64,000 bases of DNA from Pseudomaricurvus sp033283175 (GCA_033283175.1 JAWMQM010000001.1:186001-250000); one strand, 5' to 3'. Shown: positions 28,201 through 35,173, counted from the stretch's first letter. Notes: a model not told the origin generated them from the letters alone. Numbers and translations are program-made.

Positions 28201-30170
28201 GTATCGCCAGTATCAATATCGGCAAACGTACCCGCTGGCACACCGAAGCTGAAGGCACTGCCCTGATCGGTGGTCTGGTCCGTAAGTGCGGCGCTGACCG
28301 TGGGCACATCGTTGGTGCCTGTGACGGATAGATGCAGAACTTTGGTAACGCTGGCGCCTTGCAGATCCGTCACGGTGATGGGGATGTCGAGATCCAGTTG
28401 CTGTCCATCCGGCAGCGATTGGTAAGCCACGTGACCGGGATCAAAGCTGTAGCTACCGTCGGTCAATAGCGTAAACCCATCGACCGATTTCGCTGTGCTG
28501 AACACCAGCTTGTCACCTGCATCCGGATCTTTTGCACTGAAGTGGCCACTGACAACGGCATCGTCTTCATGCACGCCTACGGCAGCAATGTTACTTAAGG
28601 TCGGAATGTCATTGGTACCGGTCAACTGAATGACCAGATTCTGGGTATCAGATGCGCCCGCCGAATCGGTCACGGTGACGGCAATGGTCAGGGTTTTGGG
28701 ATCACCTTCCGCCAGGGATTGATAAGCGGCATTGGATGGATCAAAGCTGTAACTACCGTCGGCGTTCAGGGTAAAGCCCGGCACAGCATTGGCAATGGAG
28801 TAAGTCGCCGTATCACCCACATCCGGATCCGTCGAGGTGATCTGGCCGGTGACCAGCGCACCGTCTTCCACCGTGGTCACCTGACTGATGGGATCCAGCA
28901 CCGGTGCATCGTTGATGTTGTTCACCACCAGGTCGAAGGTGGACGTCACCGTTGCGCCATGGCTATCCGTGGCAGTCACTGTGATCTGGGTGGTACCCAC
29001 ATCGCTGTTGGCTGGCGTACCGGTAAATGTACCGGTGGTGGCATCGAAGCTGAGCCATCCGGGCAAGCCCGATGCAGACAAAGTCAGGACATCGCTGGCA
29101 TCAACGTCGGTAAAAGTACCTGCGGGAACACCAAACGCAAACACGCTGCCTTCGTCGGTCACGTGTGAACTGATACCGGTAGTCACCACCGGGACATCGT
29201 TGGTGCCCTGTACGGTCACATGTACTTCGTGAACGGACCCATCATTCGCAGTGAGTCGGAAAACATCATCAACCTGATCGGTAGCACCCAGTTGTTGAGT
29301 GGCGGTTGCCCCGTTGTCGAGCTGGTAGACCCAGTGGCCGTACGCATCGACCGTTAAGGAACCGAAGTTCCCCTGCATACTGCTTGCAGTGAACCAGCGA
29401 AAGCCGGGACGCAAGGTATCGCCACTGTCGGTCTGCCTCGACAGGTCGTCTTCCACCACCACTCCCTGGTGCGGACCAGGCAGAAACGGGTCTATCGGTA
29501 ATGTAGTACCAACAGCGGCAGCGGGCTGCAGCAATGTACCCACAAATAGGCCGCCCGCGGACTGGCTGCCGCTGCTTACGGCTTGCGGTGGAACAAACGG
29601 GCCACCCCCGACCCCTTGTGTCTGCGTTGGGTCAAATACGGTGGAACCACCGGCACCGAACTCAAACATTTGTGAGCCCGCTCGACCACCACCGCCCAAA
29701 TGTTGCAATTCGTCGTTCGAATCGAGTGTGGGAGACGATACCTCGTCTGACGAGGAGGAGCCTGCGGCTATCTGGGGGCCGGATTCGTCGTCTGCGGATG
29801 CCTTCCCTGTGGTAAGTGCATCGCTGCCTGCTCCGTCGTGCGGACTTCCTGAGGGGAGTGAATCCAGGTCATAGTCGTTTTCAGCCGCGACTCCAATCAC
29901 CGCTTCACTGTGAGCAGCGCCTGCACCACCCAATGCAGCACCGACCTGGGCGCCGCGCTTGTCTTTTTTGTCCTTTTTTTTGTCTTTCTCGCCGGGGACG
30001 CCACTGCCAGCAACATCCTTAGTTCCGCCGCTGGTGCCCGCTGCAGCCTGCGTGGATTCCTCGCCACGATCGTCCTGCGGAGGCACACCTTTGCCTGAGG
30101 GAGCGCCTGTTGACTTGTCGTTGTCGCCCTTGCTCATCTCTGATCTGTCTCCCGGGTAATCACTACTCAT
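16230..30170 (-). CDS. Giant VCBS / Ig-like repeat adhesin, type I secretion substrate
   Basis: This 4,646-residue protein starts with a ~250-residue low-complexity, lysine- and Gly/Ser-rich region (KDKKKDKKDKRG) and has no signal peptide. About 40 modules of ~95-105 residues follow, counted from the NDAP/NDVP-type boundaries. Around 13 are Ig-like (He_PIG type: LPSWLSFDAATGTFTGTP) and the rest VCBS type (GSYSFDPSNAAYQSLAEG). The ~250-residue C-terminus is acidic and lacks RTX nonapeptides. It lies 10 nt downstream of an HlyD-type adaptor gene preceded by two ABC half-transporters, so it is almost certainly their exported cargo. Large repeat proteins of this type mediate surface attachment and biofilm formation. 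The first ATG lacks a clear ribosome site; the ATG 33 nt further (30137), after GGGAG, is an alternative start. Confidence 0.92.
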   Translation of the reverse strand: MSSDYPGDRSEMSKGDNDKSTGAPSGKGVPPQDDRGEESTQAAAGTSGGTKDVAGSGVPGEKDKKKDKKDKRGAQVGAALGGAGAAHSEAVIGVAAENDYDLDSLPSGSPHDGAGSDALTTGKASADDESGPQIAAGSSSSDEVSSPTLDSNDELQHLGGGGRAGSQMFEFGAGGSTVFDPTQTQGVGGGPFVPPQAVSSGSQSAGGLFVGTLLQPAAAVGTTLPIDPFLPGPHQGVVVEDDLSRQTDSGDTLRPGFRWFTASSMQGNFGSLTVDAYGHWVYQLDNGATATQQLGATDQVDDVFRLTANDGSVHEVHVTVQGTNDVPVVTTGISSHVTDEGSVFAFGVPAGTFTDVDASDVLTLSASGLPGWLSFDATTGTFTGTPANSDVGTTQITVTATDSHGATVTSTFDLVVNNINDAPVLDPISQVTTVEDGALVTGQITSTDPDVGDTATYSIANAVPGFTLNADGSYSFDPSNAAYQSLAEGDPKTLTIAVTVTDSAGASDTQNLVIQLTGTNDIPTLSNIAAVGVHEDDAVVSGHFSAKDPDAGDKLVFSTAKSVDGFTLLTDGSYSFDPGHVAYQSLPDGQQLDLDIPITVTDLQGASVTKVLHLSVTGTNDVPTVSAALTDQTTDQGSAFSFGVPAGTFADIDTGDTLTLTTSSLPSWLSFDAATGTFTGTPANSDVGTTQITVTATDSHGASVTSTFDLVVNNVNDAPVLDPISQVTTVEDGALVSGQITSTDPDVGDTATYSIANAVPGFTLNADGSYSFDPSNAAYQSLAEGDPKTLTIAITVTDAAGATDTQNLIINLTGTNDAPVVNSIAAQSVDEDAPSISGQVTSSDVDAGDTVTYSIASPVDGLTVNSDGSWSFDPSHTTYQSLPDGQVKDITVTITGTDSQGATDTQDLVIHLTGTNDVPTVSAALTDQTTDQGSAFSFGVPAGTFADIDTGDTLSLTASSLPSWLSFDAATGTFTGTPANSDVGTTQITVTATDSHGATVTSTFDLVVNNINDAPVLDPISQVATVEDGALVSGQITSTDIDVGDSATYSTTATVPGFTLNSDGSYTFDPSNAAYQSLAEGDPKTLTIAVTVTDAAGATDTQNLIINLTGTNDAPVVNSIAAQSVDEDAPSISGQVTSSDVDAGDQITYSIASPVPGLTVNSDGSWSFDPSHATYQSLPDGQVKDITVAITGTDSQGATDTQDLVIHLTGTNDVPTVSAALTDQAADQGSTFSFGVPAGTFADIDSGDTLTLSSSGLPAWLSFDATTGQFTGTPQNSDVGTTSITVTATDSHGATVTSTFDLVVNNINDAPVLDSISQVTTVEDGALVSGQITSTDPDVGDTATYSIANAVPGFTLNADGSYSFDPSNAAYQSLAEGDPKTLTIAVTVTDAAGATDTQNLIINLTGTNDAPVVNSIAAQSVDEDAPSISGQVTGSDVDAGDTVTYSIASPVDGLTVNSDGSWSFDPSHATYQSLPDGQVKDITVTITGTDSQGATDTQDLVIHLTGTNDVPTVSAALTDQTTDQGSAFSFGVPAGTFADIDTGDTLSLTASSLPSWLSFDAATGTFTGTPANSDVGTTQITVTATDSHGASVTSTFDLVVNNVNDAPVLDPISQVTTVEDGALVTGQITSTDPDVGDTATYSIANAVPGFTLNADGSYSFDPSNAAYQSLAEGDPKTLTIAITVTDAAGAIDSQNLIINLTGTNDAPVVNSIAAQSVDEDATAISGHITGTDIDTGDQIIYSIASPVDGLTLNTDGGWSFDPSHATYQSLPDGQVKDITVTITGTDSQGATDTQDLVIHLTGTNDIPVITGHTSGVVVEDNKLSVSGRLSITDADAGESVFQAGTLQGQYGELTLDANGAWTYDLDNSLDAVQQLMPGEKLIDYVTVQSVDGTPQDIRIQINGTNDTPRIDHAALAQTANEDAAFTFALPADTFTDTDIHDTTVLSVSGLPAWLHFDAATGQFSGTPTNADVGSIQITVTDTDSFGAQVSTTFSLTVNNVNDPPVLSPVSTQKVDEGGAQIQGQLTATDPDTGDTRTFSTTASVNGFTLNSDGSWSFNPSDNTYNHLPDGKVETLNVPITVTDTAGATDTGTLTIEIKGTNDAPFVSGPSVFSRVEDGRVFSSQVAVNDIDDGEHGAGAIFTTTSTEPGFTLQPDGHYTFDPSNAAYQSLAAGEPLDLVIPITVTDATGASTTLRDAITIHLTGTNDAPVVSHVVTSPAATEDAAFSFVVPADTFSDIDHGDSFTLSANNLPAWLSFDAATGTFSGTPTNSDVGTVQVTVTATDTQGAHTSTTFNLTVDNTNDAPTLQPIASVSVKEDAQLVSGQFLGSDPDAGDTITYSIARPVPGLTVNADGSWSFDPADQAYQSLAEGQPKTLTVTITGTDSQGATDTQDLVIQLTGTNDVPVVNAVPAISATEDGHTVTGSMTGTDIDNADTITYSIASPVPGLTVNTDGSWSFDPTDAAYQSLGEGEPHQIIVPIIGTDSQGAATTQSLVINLTGTNDAPVVSAVPAASATEDGNTIQGSFTATDVDTGDTLTFSIASPIPGLTVNADGSWSFDPTDQAYQSLAEGQPHQISVAVTATDSQGASDTQNLIINLTGTNDAPVITSVATAATGTVVEDTQDRAGGVLSAVDVDSGDVLTWAVVGSGNNPGHGTYGHFAIVAGTGQWAYRLDDSFPHTNQLGEGEPATDSFTVRVTDSHGQSVDQVVTIHITGTNDAPTVSHSIVQQSVAEDTAFSFALPADTFADIDTGDSLTFSATNLPAWLSFDAATGTFSGTPANSDVGTVQVLVGATDSHGATVTTTFDLTVNNVNDPPVLDPVSTQSVDEGGTRVNGQLTATDPDTGDSFSFSTASTVPGFTLNNDGSWNFNPADNAYNHLPDGKVETLNIPITVTDASGATGTGTLTIEVTGTNDAPHLVGRTTVPVNEDGRLVAKTVLVDDFDDGEHGAGATFSTTASEPGFTLQADGHYTFDPSDPAYQHLAAGEPLEVVIPITVTDATGASTSLSDAITIHLTGTNDAPVVSHVVTSQVATEDAAFSFALPADTFSDIDTGDSLTLSATGLPAWLSFDAATGTFSGTPANADVGSVPITVTATDSHGDLVATTFNLTVNNTNDAPVLDPISSVAVNEDGQLASGQLSATDPDSGDALTYSSATSVPGFTLNSDGSWSFDPSDAAYQSLPDGQTSAPIVIPITVTDAAGAADTQNLTITVTGTNDGAVITGADAVTVHEDNPADMQGQSLVASGRLQVSDVDQGEAQLVSGYGNGNNGYGSFTWGASGLWTYTALDSNPAIQQLEAGKQLTDSIEVTSTDGTRHTITVTIEGTNDAPTVSAAVTDQTTDQGQAFSFAVPAGTFADIDAGDSLTLTATGLPAWLSFDAATGTFSGTPANADVGAVPITVTATDSHGDLVATTFNLTVNNVNDPPVLDPVSTQSVDEGGTRVNGQLTATDPDTGDSFSFSTATAVPGFTLNSDGSWSFNPSDNAYNHLPDGKVETLSIPITVTDASGATGTGTLTIEVTGTNDAPHFVGRATVPVNEDGRPVSNTLLVDDFDDGEHGAGAIFTTTASEPGFTLQADGHYTFDPSDPAYQHLAAGEPLDIVIPITVTDATGASTTLGDAITIHVTGTNDAPVVSHVVTSQVATEDAAFSFALPTDTFSDIDTGDSLTLSATGLPAWLSFDAATGTFSGTPANADMGSVPITVTATDSHGAQVSTTFDLTVNNVNDAPTLTRAVTDQVIDEHSAFSFTVPPDTFTDIDSGDTLTLSTGTLPTWLSFDASTGTFTGTPGNGDLGTTQVTVTATDSAGAQVSTTFDLTVNNVNDPPVLAPVSHTADEGSTTFFGSLTATDPDAGETFTYSTNTGAPGFNLNRDGTYSFDPSNGTYNHLAAGQQQDILIPITVMDSHGGVGVGQVQIKLIGTDDAPKVAGHTQVSLAEDARAYTSQLSFFDPDSQNSIEYTTTAHVPGFTLNADGSWVFDPSDAAYQSLAEGEPKTLVIPVTVTDSTGAGSTSSNAITIELTGTNDAPVVSHVITAPVADEGAAFSFGMPADTFADVDSGDTLTLSTGTLPAWLSFDAATGTFSGTPDNGDVGTTQVTVTATDSHGAQTSTTFDLTVNNVNDAPTLNPISSVSVQEDGIRALGTITAQDADAGDHLTYSIANPVDGLVFNADGNWQFDPSHATYQSLTDGQVQTLTIPVTVTDAAGATDIQNLVISITGTDDRPVFSGAVGGSVTEDTAISTGGHLVVSDTDSGESAIVPQTNVATQYGTFSIDADGNWQYQANNNDPVVQNLNAGDSLKDTIRVVTAGGDYVDISIVIDGADEAASNPVVTAQHVVGNSFVIQSTDSSGGFALDQFSGATMTYSGGTAAIDPATGMVQISPTMTGNPHDAHYGEFEIYQHGVHVADVHVTSWNHAHTPSQIEIIPIVSPAPPPPPPTARMVDVSSTDAFVSADQPDIDEAGDFVVLHGVATDDDSASQLHDQLQGDIAANGEEAAPLADHDTATVDLTAGGDDSLVADQDTSISGSAPDHDGLTAAPPENVEGSGNDYLDLFKGAGAEMHDSVAASTGPDETFGDSLVDVFTSHGAVMDDLSAVIGGMDPAALADFLDQQDQAANPQDDSQTAVISPDDVAAGLDPLLDDPTLTPDHTHHQ
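24769..28320. repeat. Four tandem 888-bp units inside the adhesin gene
   Basis: Corresponding positions recur at exactly 888-bp intervals (for example GCCCTGATCGG at 25596, 26484, 27372 and 28260). Each unit encodes one Ig-like plus two VCBS modules (296 residues). Blocks of over 200 nt look identical between units 1, 3 and 4; unit 2 differs in its Ig-like part. This points to recent duplication or gene conversion. Confidence 0.9.
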
Positions 30171-30180
30171 TCAGTTGCTG

Positions 30181-31482
30181 CTAGCGTTCAGTCAATGCGG
30201 TATCTACAGTGGTATACACCGGCTTCAGCAAATATTGCAGTATGGTTTTATGGCCTGTGGTTATATCGGCCTCTACCGTCATACCTACTTTGATTCTACG
30301 ATCGCGGGATTGATCTCCCACGTACTCGCTCACCGGCTGGATACTCGCTTTAAAGTATGGCTCACCTGTACGCTCATCCTTAAAGGTAGCAGGAGAAACA
30401 CGCACTACCTCACCCTGGATAGCCCCAAACCTGGAGTAGTCATAAGCATCAATTTTGATCAGCACTGACTGTCCTGTGGCAATAAAGCCGATATCTCTCG
30501 GCGAAACCCGCACCTCGACGTTCAGAGGCTGGTTGCTGGGCACAAGTTCCGCCACTACACCACCAGGCTGGATAACCGATCCCACCTTGGCATTGGGCAA
30601 AGATTTGATTATGCCGTCCTCGGGCGCCTGCAATGCATTCTGCCCCATAGCACTGTGAGCTTGTGCCATCTCTTCCTCAACTTCCCGCAGCTGCTCCACC
30701 AGCTCCGCACGATTGGTGCGGTATTCGGTACGCAGATCCTGCTCCTCAGAGCGACGTTGCGTTTGCAAGGTCACGATCTCTTTCTGCAAGGTCTCCTCTC
30801 GCCCGACGATCTCCTCCCGCTGTTGCTTCAGTGCAGACACCGCTTCCTGCTTTTCCAGCAACTGCCGTTTAGGAATCAGCCCTTTATCCACTGCTGTGGC
30901 AAGCATCTCTTCTTCACGAAAAATGGTCTGCAATTGCTCGTCAATGAAACCAAGTTGCTTGCCTGCACTGTCCAGCTCGGCGCGTTTACTGACCGCTTCG
31001 TCGTCCAGCTGCTCCAGTTTCGAAGCCTTCAACTCCGCCTGACTCTCGAACAGCTCCATCTGCACCTTGGCAATACCGGGGAAATCCTTACCTTCGGCAC
31101 CAAAATCCGGTACCCGCTCTTGCTCCAGTGCCCGCAGACGCTCCATTTGCATCAGAATATCGTTGTATTTGACTTCCAGTTTGCGGATATCCGCCTCACT
31201 GACAGACTGATCCAGGCGGGCGATGTCCTGACCTTTCGCAACAACGTCGCCCTCGGCCACGTACACCTGCAGGATCTTGCCACCACTGAGGCTCTGGATG
31301 ACATGGATATCCCCCCCTTTGGGCAACACTTCGCCCCGGGTTTTCGACACCTCGGGCACTTTGGCGAAGGTAGCCCAAACGCTCAACAGGCCAACAAAAA
31401 TCGCAACCCCCACCAGTGTTCGGCTGATCGCCTTATCCTGACTGCTGTCGGGAAATGCCCGCAGGATAAATTGCTTTTTCAT
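30181..31482 (-). CDS. HlyD-family membrane fusion protein of type I secretion
   Basis: This 433-residue periplasmic adaptor has a short cytoplasmic N-terminus, one transmembrane helix (~22-42), a lipoyl half-motif (GGKILQVYVAEGDVVAKGQ), a long coiled-coil hairpin (~95-275) and a C-terminal beta-barrel. The barrel contains APEDGIIKSLPNAKVGSVI and a terminal KVGMTVEADITTGHKTILQYL, diagnostic of HlyD/LapC-type proteins. It bridges the inner-membrane ABC transporter to an outer-membrane TolC-like channel. The start overlaps the upstream ABC gene by 4 nt, and the adhesin gene follows after 10 nt. No TolC/LapE gene is visible in the window, so the outer-membrane partner must be elsewhere. Confidence 0.95.
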   Translation of the reverse strand: MKKQFILRAFPDSSQDKAISRTLVGVAIFVGLLSVWATFAKVPEVSKTRGEVLPKGGDIHVIQSLSGGKILQVYVAEGDVVAKGQDIARLDQSVSEADIRKLEVKYNDILMQMERLRALEQERVPDFGAEGKDFPGIAKVQMELFESQAELKASKLEQLDDEAVSKRAELDSAGKQLGFIDEQLQTIFREEEMLATAVDKGLIPKRQLLEKQEAVSALKQQREEIVGREETLQKEIVTLQTQRRSEEQDLRTEYRTNRAELVEQLREVEEEMAQAHSAMGQNALQAPEDGIIKSLPNAKVGSVIQPGGVVAELVPSNQPLNVEVRVSPRDIGFIATGQSVLIKIDAYDYSRFGAIQGEVVRVSPATFKDERTGEPYFKASIQPVSEYVGDQSRDRRIKVGMTVEADITTGHKTILQYLLKPVYTTVDTALTER

Positions 31483-33602
31483 AATGTCTGTTCCCCGGCT
31501 GCAAGTGTCCCGCTCGGACCTTCAGTCTTATCCTGGTTTAACGCAGCGATCTGGGCGACTGCACCTTTTTCCAAAATGACAGCAACATCTGCCTTCAACA
31601 TCAGCTCCTTGTCATGAGTGGCGTATACAATGGTTTTTCCTTCAGGACACTCTTCAATCAGCCGTTTCAAGGCCAACATCACCGGATGGTCACTGCCATC
31701 GTAGAGGTCATCAATCAAGAACAGGTCAGGATCGCGCAACTTAATACGCGCAAGTTTGACACCCAGCGCCTGGGTACGCTCCAGCTGCACCTCACCGGAG
31801 CGCATTAACACAGTATCGAGCCCGTTGTGGAAGCCACGCAGGCAATCAGCCATGGCAAACGCCTCCAGCGCTTCCCACATATCCTTTTCCGACGCCAGCG
31901 GCGCTGCGGACCGGAGGTTGTCCGCCACGGTTCCTTCAATAAAATCCATGCGCAAATTGAGATAGGCCACCCGATTGCGGTAATCCACCCGGCTGAACTG
32001 ACGTATGTCGTGATCATCGAGCTTGATGGAACCCGCCTGCGGTTGCAGCAGACCCGCCAGGCAGGCCAACAACGTGGATTTGCCGCTGCCGTTGGCCCCG
32101 ACCAGCGCCATGACCTGACCCCGCTCCAACGGAAAACTGACACCATTCAGTGCCGCATCCCGATCTGATGAGTAGCGGTAGACCAGTCGCTCCACCGACA
32201 TCTTGGCTTTCTGCCCGGTAAGCGGCGCAAAATATTTTTCCGGTGGCTGCTCGTAAGGCGCGTCCATGATGGCGTTAATCTGGTTGATGGATTGGCGTAC
32301 CTGACGAACACGGGCGACGGAGAAAAATGCCATCTGTAACGGCCCTGTCACCCGCCAGATCAACATCATTGCCGCTATCAAACCGCCTGCGGACATCACA
32401 CCGCTGAGCACCATGTAGATACCCGTCATCAACGTCGCCAGACCGATAAACATATTGGCCGCCTTGCCCACCACCTGCTGGGAGCTGGACACCATACGGT
32501 AACTGAAGTTTGCGCGGGCGGAACGAATGGATTCGTTGGCAAAATTATTCAGCCAGTCCGTGTGATCAATGGATTCCCGCAGCACCATCAGGCCATCAAT
32601 TGCCTGGCGTTTCTGCTCCTGCATGCGCAGGCTGACCTTGCCCGCATAGGTGGAGGCGTGCAACTGACGGGCATCGAAATAGTAGCTGAGGAGAAAATAG
32701 AGCACCGCACCAAACAGCGGTACCAGCACCAGCCACCCCGAAAGATAGGCAATGGCAATAATCGCCACAATGACAAAGGGCGCATCCAGCAAGCTGACCG
32801 CAAGGCTGCCGCCGACAAAATCCCGGATCCGGTCCACGTCGCGGATCCGGGCTTCATTCTGGAAAGGTGTCGAATGCATCAGGAATTCGGCCGGAGACGC
32901 CATCAACTTCCCGAACAGGGCGCGACCTATCTGGTAATTAAGATTGGCAGCCAGGCCACTGAGCAAACGTGCCTTGAGTCGGTTATCGGCCACCATCCAG
33001 ATCAGCGCCAGAATAGCGCCGGCCCCCATAGTTACCAAACCAGAGAGTGAACCAGAGGGGATCAGAAAGTCATACACCGACATGGTGAACAGGGGCATCG
33101 CCAACCCCAGCACAGCATTGGACAGACTCAGGATCAATACAGCAATAAAGGCACCGTTGTAATGTCTCGCCAAATCCGCAAACCAGCTGCCCTTTGGCAT
33201 CGGCTTTTTGGGCTTGGGTTGAATTTCCAGCCACTGTAGCGATTGTCCGTTCTCGAGCTCCAACGGCTGGCCACCACGACTGAACTCCAGTTCGTCGAAG
33301 CCCCTGGCCTGCACCACCACATAGCTCTCCTCTCCCACTACCCCCAGGGTAGGAAGATCACAGGCCGGAATCAGGCCCGCATCACCCTGCCGCAGCCGGG
33401 TCGTAAAACCAAGCCTGGCCAGAACGTCCCGTATTTCATCAAGGGTGAGTATCTCTTTATCGGTTGGCAGGCAGTTCAGCAGCTCGAAGATGGATCCCTG
33501 CCACTTCAGAGCCTTGAGCAACGTCAACATATCCCGCTGATGCGCGCTTAAGGTGTTGGGAATTTCTATATCGTCACCGTAGGTCATAGACAATGAATTC
33601 AT
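31479..33602 (-). CDS. Type I secretion ABC half-transporter (intact Walker A, degenerate signature)
   Basis: This 707-residue protein has an N-terminal C39-like domain (~15-125) without the catalytic Cys of true peptidases, an exporter membrane domain (~145-415) and a nucleotide-binding domain (~465-690). Walker A is intact (GANGSGKST, about 501) and the H-loop His is kept (ATHDKEL). However, the LSGGQ signature is replaced by LERTQ, the Walker B ending is LFLIDD (Asp for the catalytic Glu), and the Q-loop Gln is missing (VAYLNLRMDF). It probably pairs with the next ABC protein (33599-35173), with which it overlaps by 4 nt, to export the giant adhesin. Confidence 0.9.
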   Translation of the reverse strand: MNSLSMTYGDDIEIPNTLSAHQRDMLTLLKALKWQGSIFELLNCLPTDKEILTLDEIRDVLARLGFTTRLRQGDAGLIPACDLPTLGVVGEESYVVVQARGFDELEFSRGGQPLELENGQSLQWLEIQPKPKKPMPKGSWFADLARHYNGAFIAVLILSLSNAVLGLAMPLFTMSVYDFLIPSGSLSGLVTMGAGAILALIWMVADNRLKARLLSGLAANLNYQIGRALFGKLMASPAEFLMHSTPFQNEARIRDVDRIRDFVGGSLAVSLLDAPFVIVAIIAIAYLSGWLVLVPLFGAVLYFLLSYYFDARQLHASTYAGKVSLRMQEQKRQAIDGLMVLRESIDHTDWLNNFANESIRSARANFSYRMVSSSQQVVGKAANMFIGLATLMTGIYMVLSGVMSAGGLIAAMMLIWRVTGPLQMAFFSVARVRQVRQSINQINAIMDAPYEQPPEKYFAPLTGQKAKMSVERLVYRYSSDRDAALNGVSFPLERGQVMALVGANGSGKSTLLACLAGLLQPQAGSIKLDDHDIRQFSRVDYRNRVAYLNLRMDFIEGTVADNLRSAAPLASEKDMWEALEAFAMADCLRGFHNGLDTVLMRSGEVQLERTQALGVKLARIKLRDPDLFLIDDLYDGSDHPVMLALKRLIEECPEGKTIVYATHDKELMLKADVAVILEKGAVAQIAALNQDKTEGPSGTLAAGEQTL

Positions 33603-35173
33603 TGCGCCGCCTCCGTAACCACCGTTACCGGAGTCAGTTTCGCCTGCAACTCAGCAGATTGAGTCGTTACGATCACTGTCATTTTACCTCGCAGACTGCC
33701 GACCGCTTCAGCCAGGGCTTTCTGCGCAGCGAGATCGAGACTGCGATCCGCATGATCCAGAATCAGCAGCCCGGGCTGTTTGGCCAAAGCCCGGACTATA
33801 CCCAACAGCTGTTCGGTACCCCGGCCCAGACCGGTGTGGAAATGCTCTGCCAACTGTGTCTGGTATCCCTGAGGCAGCTGGATAATCCGTTGATGCAATC
33901 CCAATCGCAAAGACCACTCCATGGCACGGCCCTCACGCGCGGACGTAAAAGTGGTCAGGTTATCCATGACCGTGCCCTGAAAAATCCAGACCCCGTCCGG
34001 CACATAGGCAAGGTTCGCCTCCATGCCTTGCCGGGCGACTATGCGGGTATTCCCCGGCAAAGGCTGGGCCCGATGGGCCAATGCCCTCAACCACGGAGAC
34101 CAGCGCAACCAGCCGCTCTCCCGGAGATGAACAACATCACCTGCCTTGATCGATACCGACAACGCCTGGTCGATACCCGCCAGACGCAGCTGTTTCCCCT
34201 CGACACCCACGGGATTGGAATCCAGTACCCTGCCGGCGGTGTCATCACTGCCGATAGACAACAACTCCTGCGCTCTGGCCTGGGCCTGCTCGGAACGCTG
34301 TACCTGACTCCAGAAAGAAAACAGTGCGCCCACCGGCGCCATGGTGCGTCCGGCCAGCAATGTACAGGCCGCCAAAGCACCACTGGACATATCACCGGCG
34401 ATAACCAGATGCGCACTGAAAATCACCACCAGCACCGTGGTGGCCTGGGAGAAAAAGGTGGTCACCAGTTGAATGCGCATCATGTACTCATCCAACCCCG
34501 CCTGCTGCTCGGCGACCCGGCGATGATTCCGGTCAAACGCCTTGAACATAGCGCTATCGAAAGCGCCAGCTTTTAACGACAGCACACGGGAGAAAGATTC
34601 CTGGATAATCGGTGCCCGATCCGTACTGGCATCATCTACTCCCTGGGCGTATTCACGGGCACGGAGGCTCAGCAGATACACCGTGAAGAAAGCCACCGCC
34701 AGCACCATTACGGGTATCACCACCACCCAGCCGCCGATGTAGGCGATTAGAAGCAGGAATATAAAGATAAAGGGGGTGTCATAGAGGGCCAGCATGGCCT
34801 GCCCGGAAACAAAATCCTGGCTGCGCCTGAGCGCCTGAAACCCTTCTTCGACACCATGGCGCCCGAGGGCCATCAACTCACGCGGCTCCGCCGCCAACAA
34901 ACGCCTTACAGCCTCCACATTGGACCAGGCCTCAAACTTCATCCCGGCCCGGTTCAACCACCAGGCCCGCCCGTAACGCAGGACCGACTCCAGTACAATG
35001 GCCGAGAACACCCCCAGGGTAATCACCCAGGCGGTACCCACCCCGTGATTGGGTAATATCCGGTCGTAGATCTGCAACATGGCGATAGGCAACGCCAGAG
35101 ACAACAGCATAATTGCCAAAGAGATAAGCAAAAGGCGAGGCTTGAGGCCTCGCTTGAGGTCAGACAAGGTCAT
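33599..35173 (-). CDS. ABC half-transporter with fully degenerate ATPase domain
   Basis: This 524-residue protein has an exporter-type membrane domain (~10-290; LPIAMLQIYDRILPNHGVGT is typical of type I secretion permeases) and a shortened nucleotide-binding region (~325-515). No Walker A can be found; the expected position reads VVHLRESGWLRWSPW. The signature is LGRGTEQ, Walker B is LLILDHAD (His in place of Glu), the Q-loop reads YVPDG, and the H-loop His is Gln (VTTQSAEL). It has no C39-like domain. It is the first gene of the four-gene adhesin secretion operon. It most likely forms a heterodimer with the 707-residue ABC protein as a structural, non-ATP-hydrolysing half. A pseudogene is unlikely because the frame is intact and translationally coupled. 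Confidence 0.85.
   Translation of the reverse strand: MTLSDLKRGLKPRLLLISLAIMLLSLALPIAMLQIYDRILPNHGVGTAWVITLGVFSAIVLESVLRYGRAWWLNRAGMKFEAWSNVEAVRRLLAAEPRELMALGRHGVEEGFQALRRSQDFVSGQAMLALYDTPFIFIFLLLIAYIGGWVVVIPVMVLAVAFFTVYLLSLRAREYAQGVDDASTDRAPIIQESFSRVLSLKAGAFDSAMFKAFDRNHRRVAEQQAGLDEYMMRIQLVTTFFSQATTVLVVIFSAHLVIAGDMSSGALAACTLLAGRTMAPVGALFSFWSQVQRSEQAQARAQELLSIGSDDTAGRVLDSNPVGVEGKQLRLAGIDQALSVSIKAGDVVHLRESGWLRWSPWLRALAHRAQPLPGNTRIVARQGMEANLAYVPDGVWIFQGTVMDNLTTFTSAREGRAMEWSLRLGLHQRIIQLPQGYQTQLAEHFHTGLGRGTEQLLGIVRALAKQPGLLILDHADRSLDLAAQKALAEAVGSLRGKMTVIVTTQSAELQAKLTPVTVVTEAAQ

Noticed and set aside
30030..30060. AAAG/TAAG-like di-alanine in the adhesin N-terminus (QAAAGT) as a LapG-type cleavage site
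   Set aside because: It is only ~43 residues from the start, with no retention module before it, and no lapG/lapD is nearby.
33599..35173. Second ABC gene as a pseudogene
   Set aside because: The frame is intact, overlaps its neighbour by 4 nt and keeps a complete exporter membrane domain; loss of ATPase motifs is better explained by specialisation.
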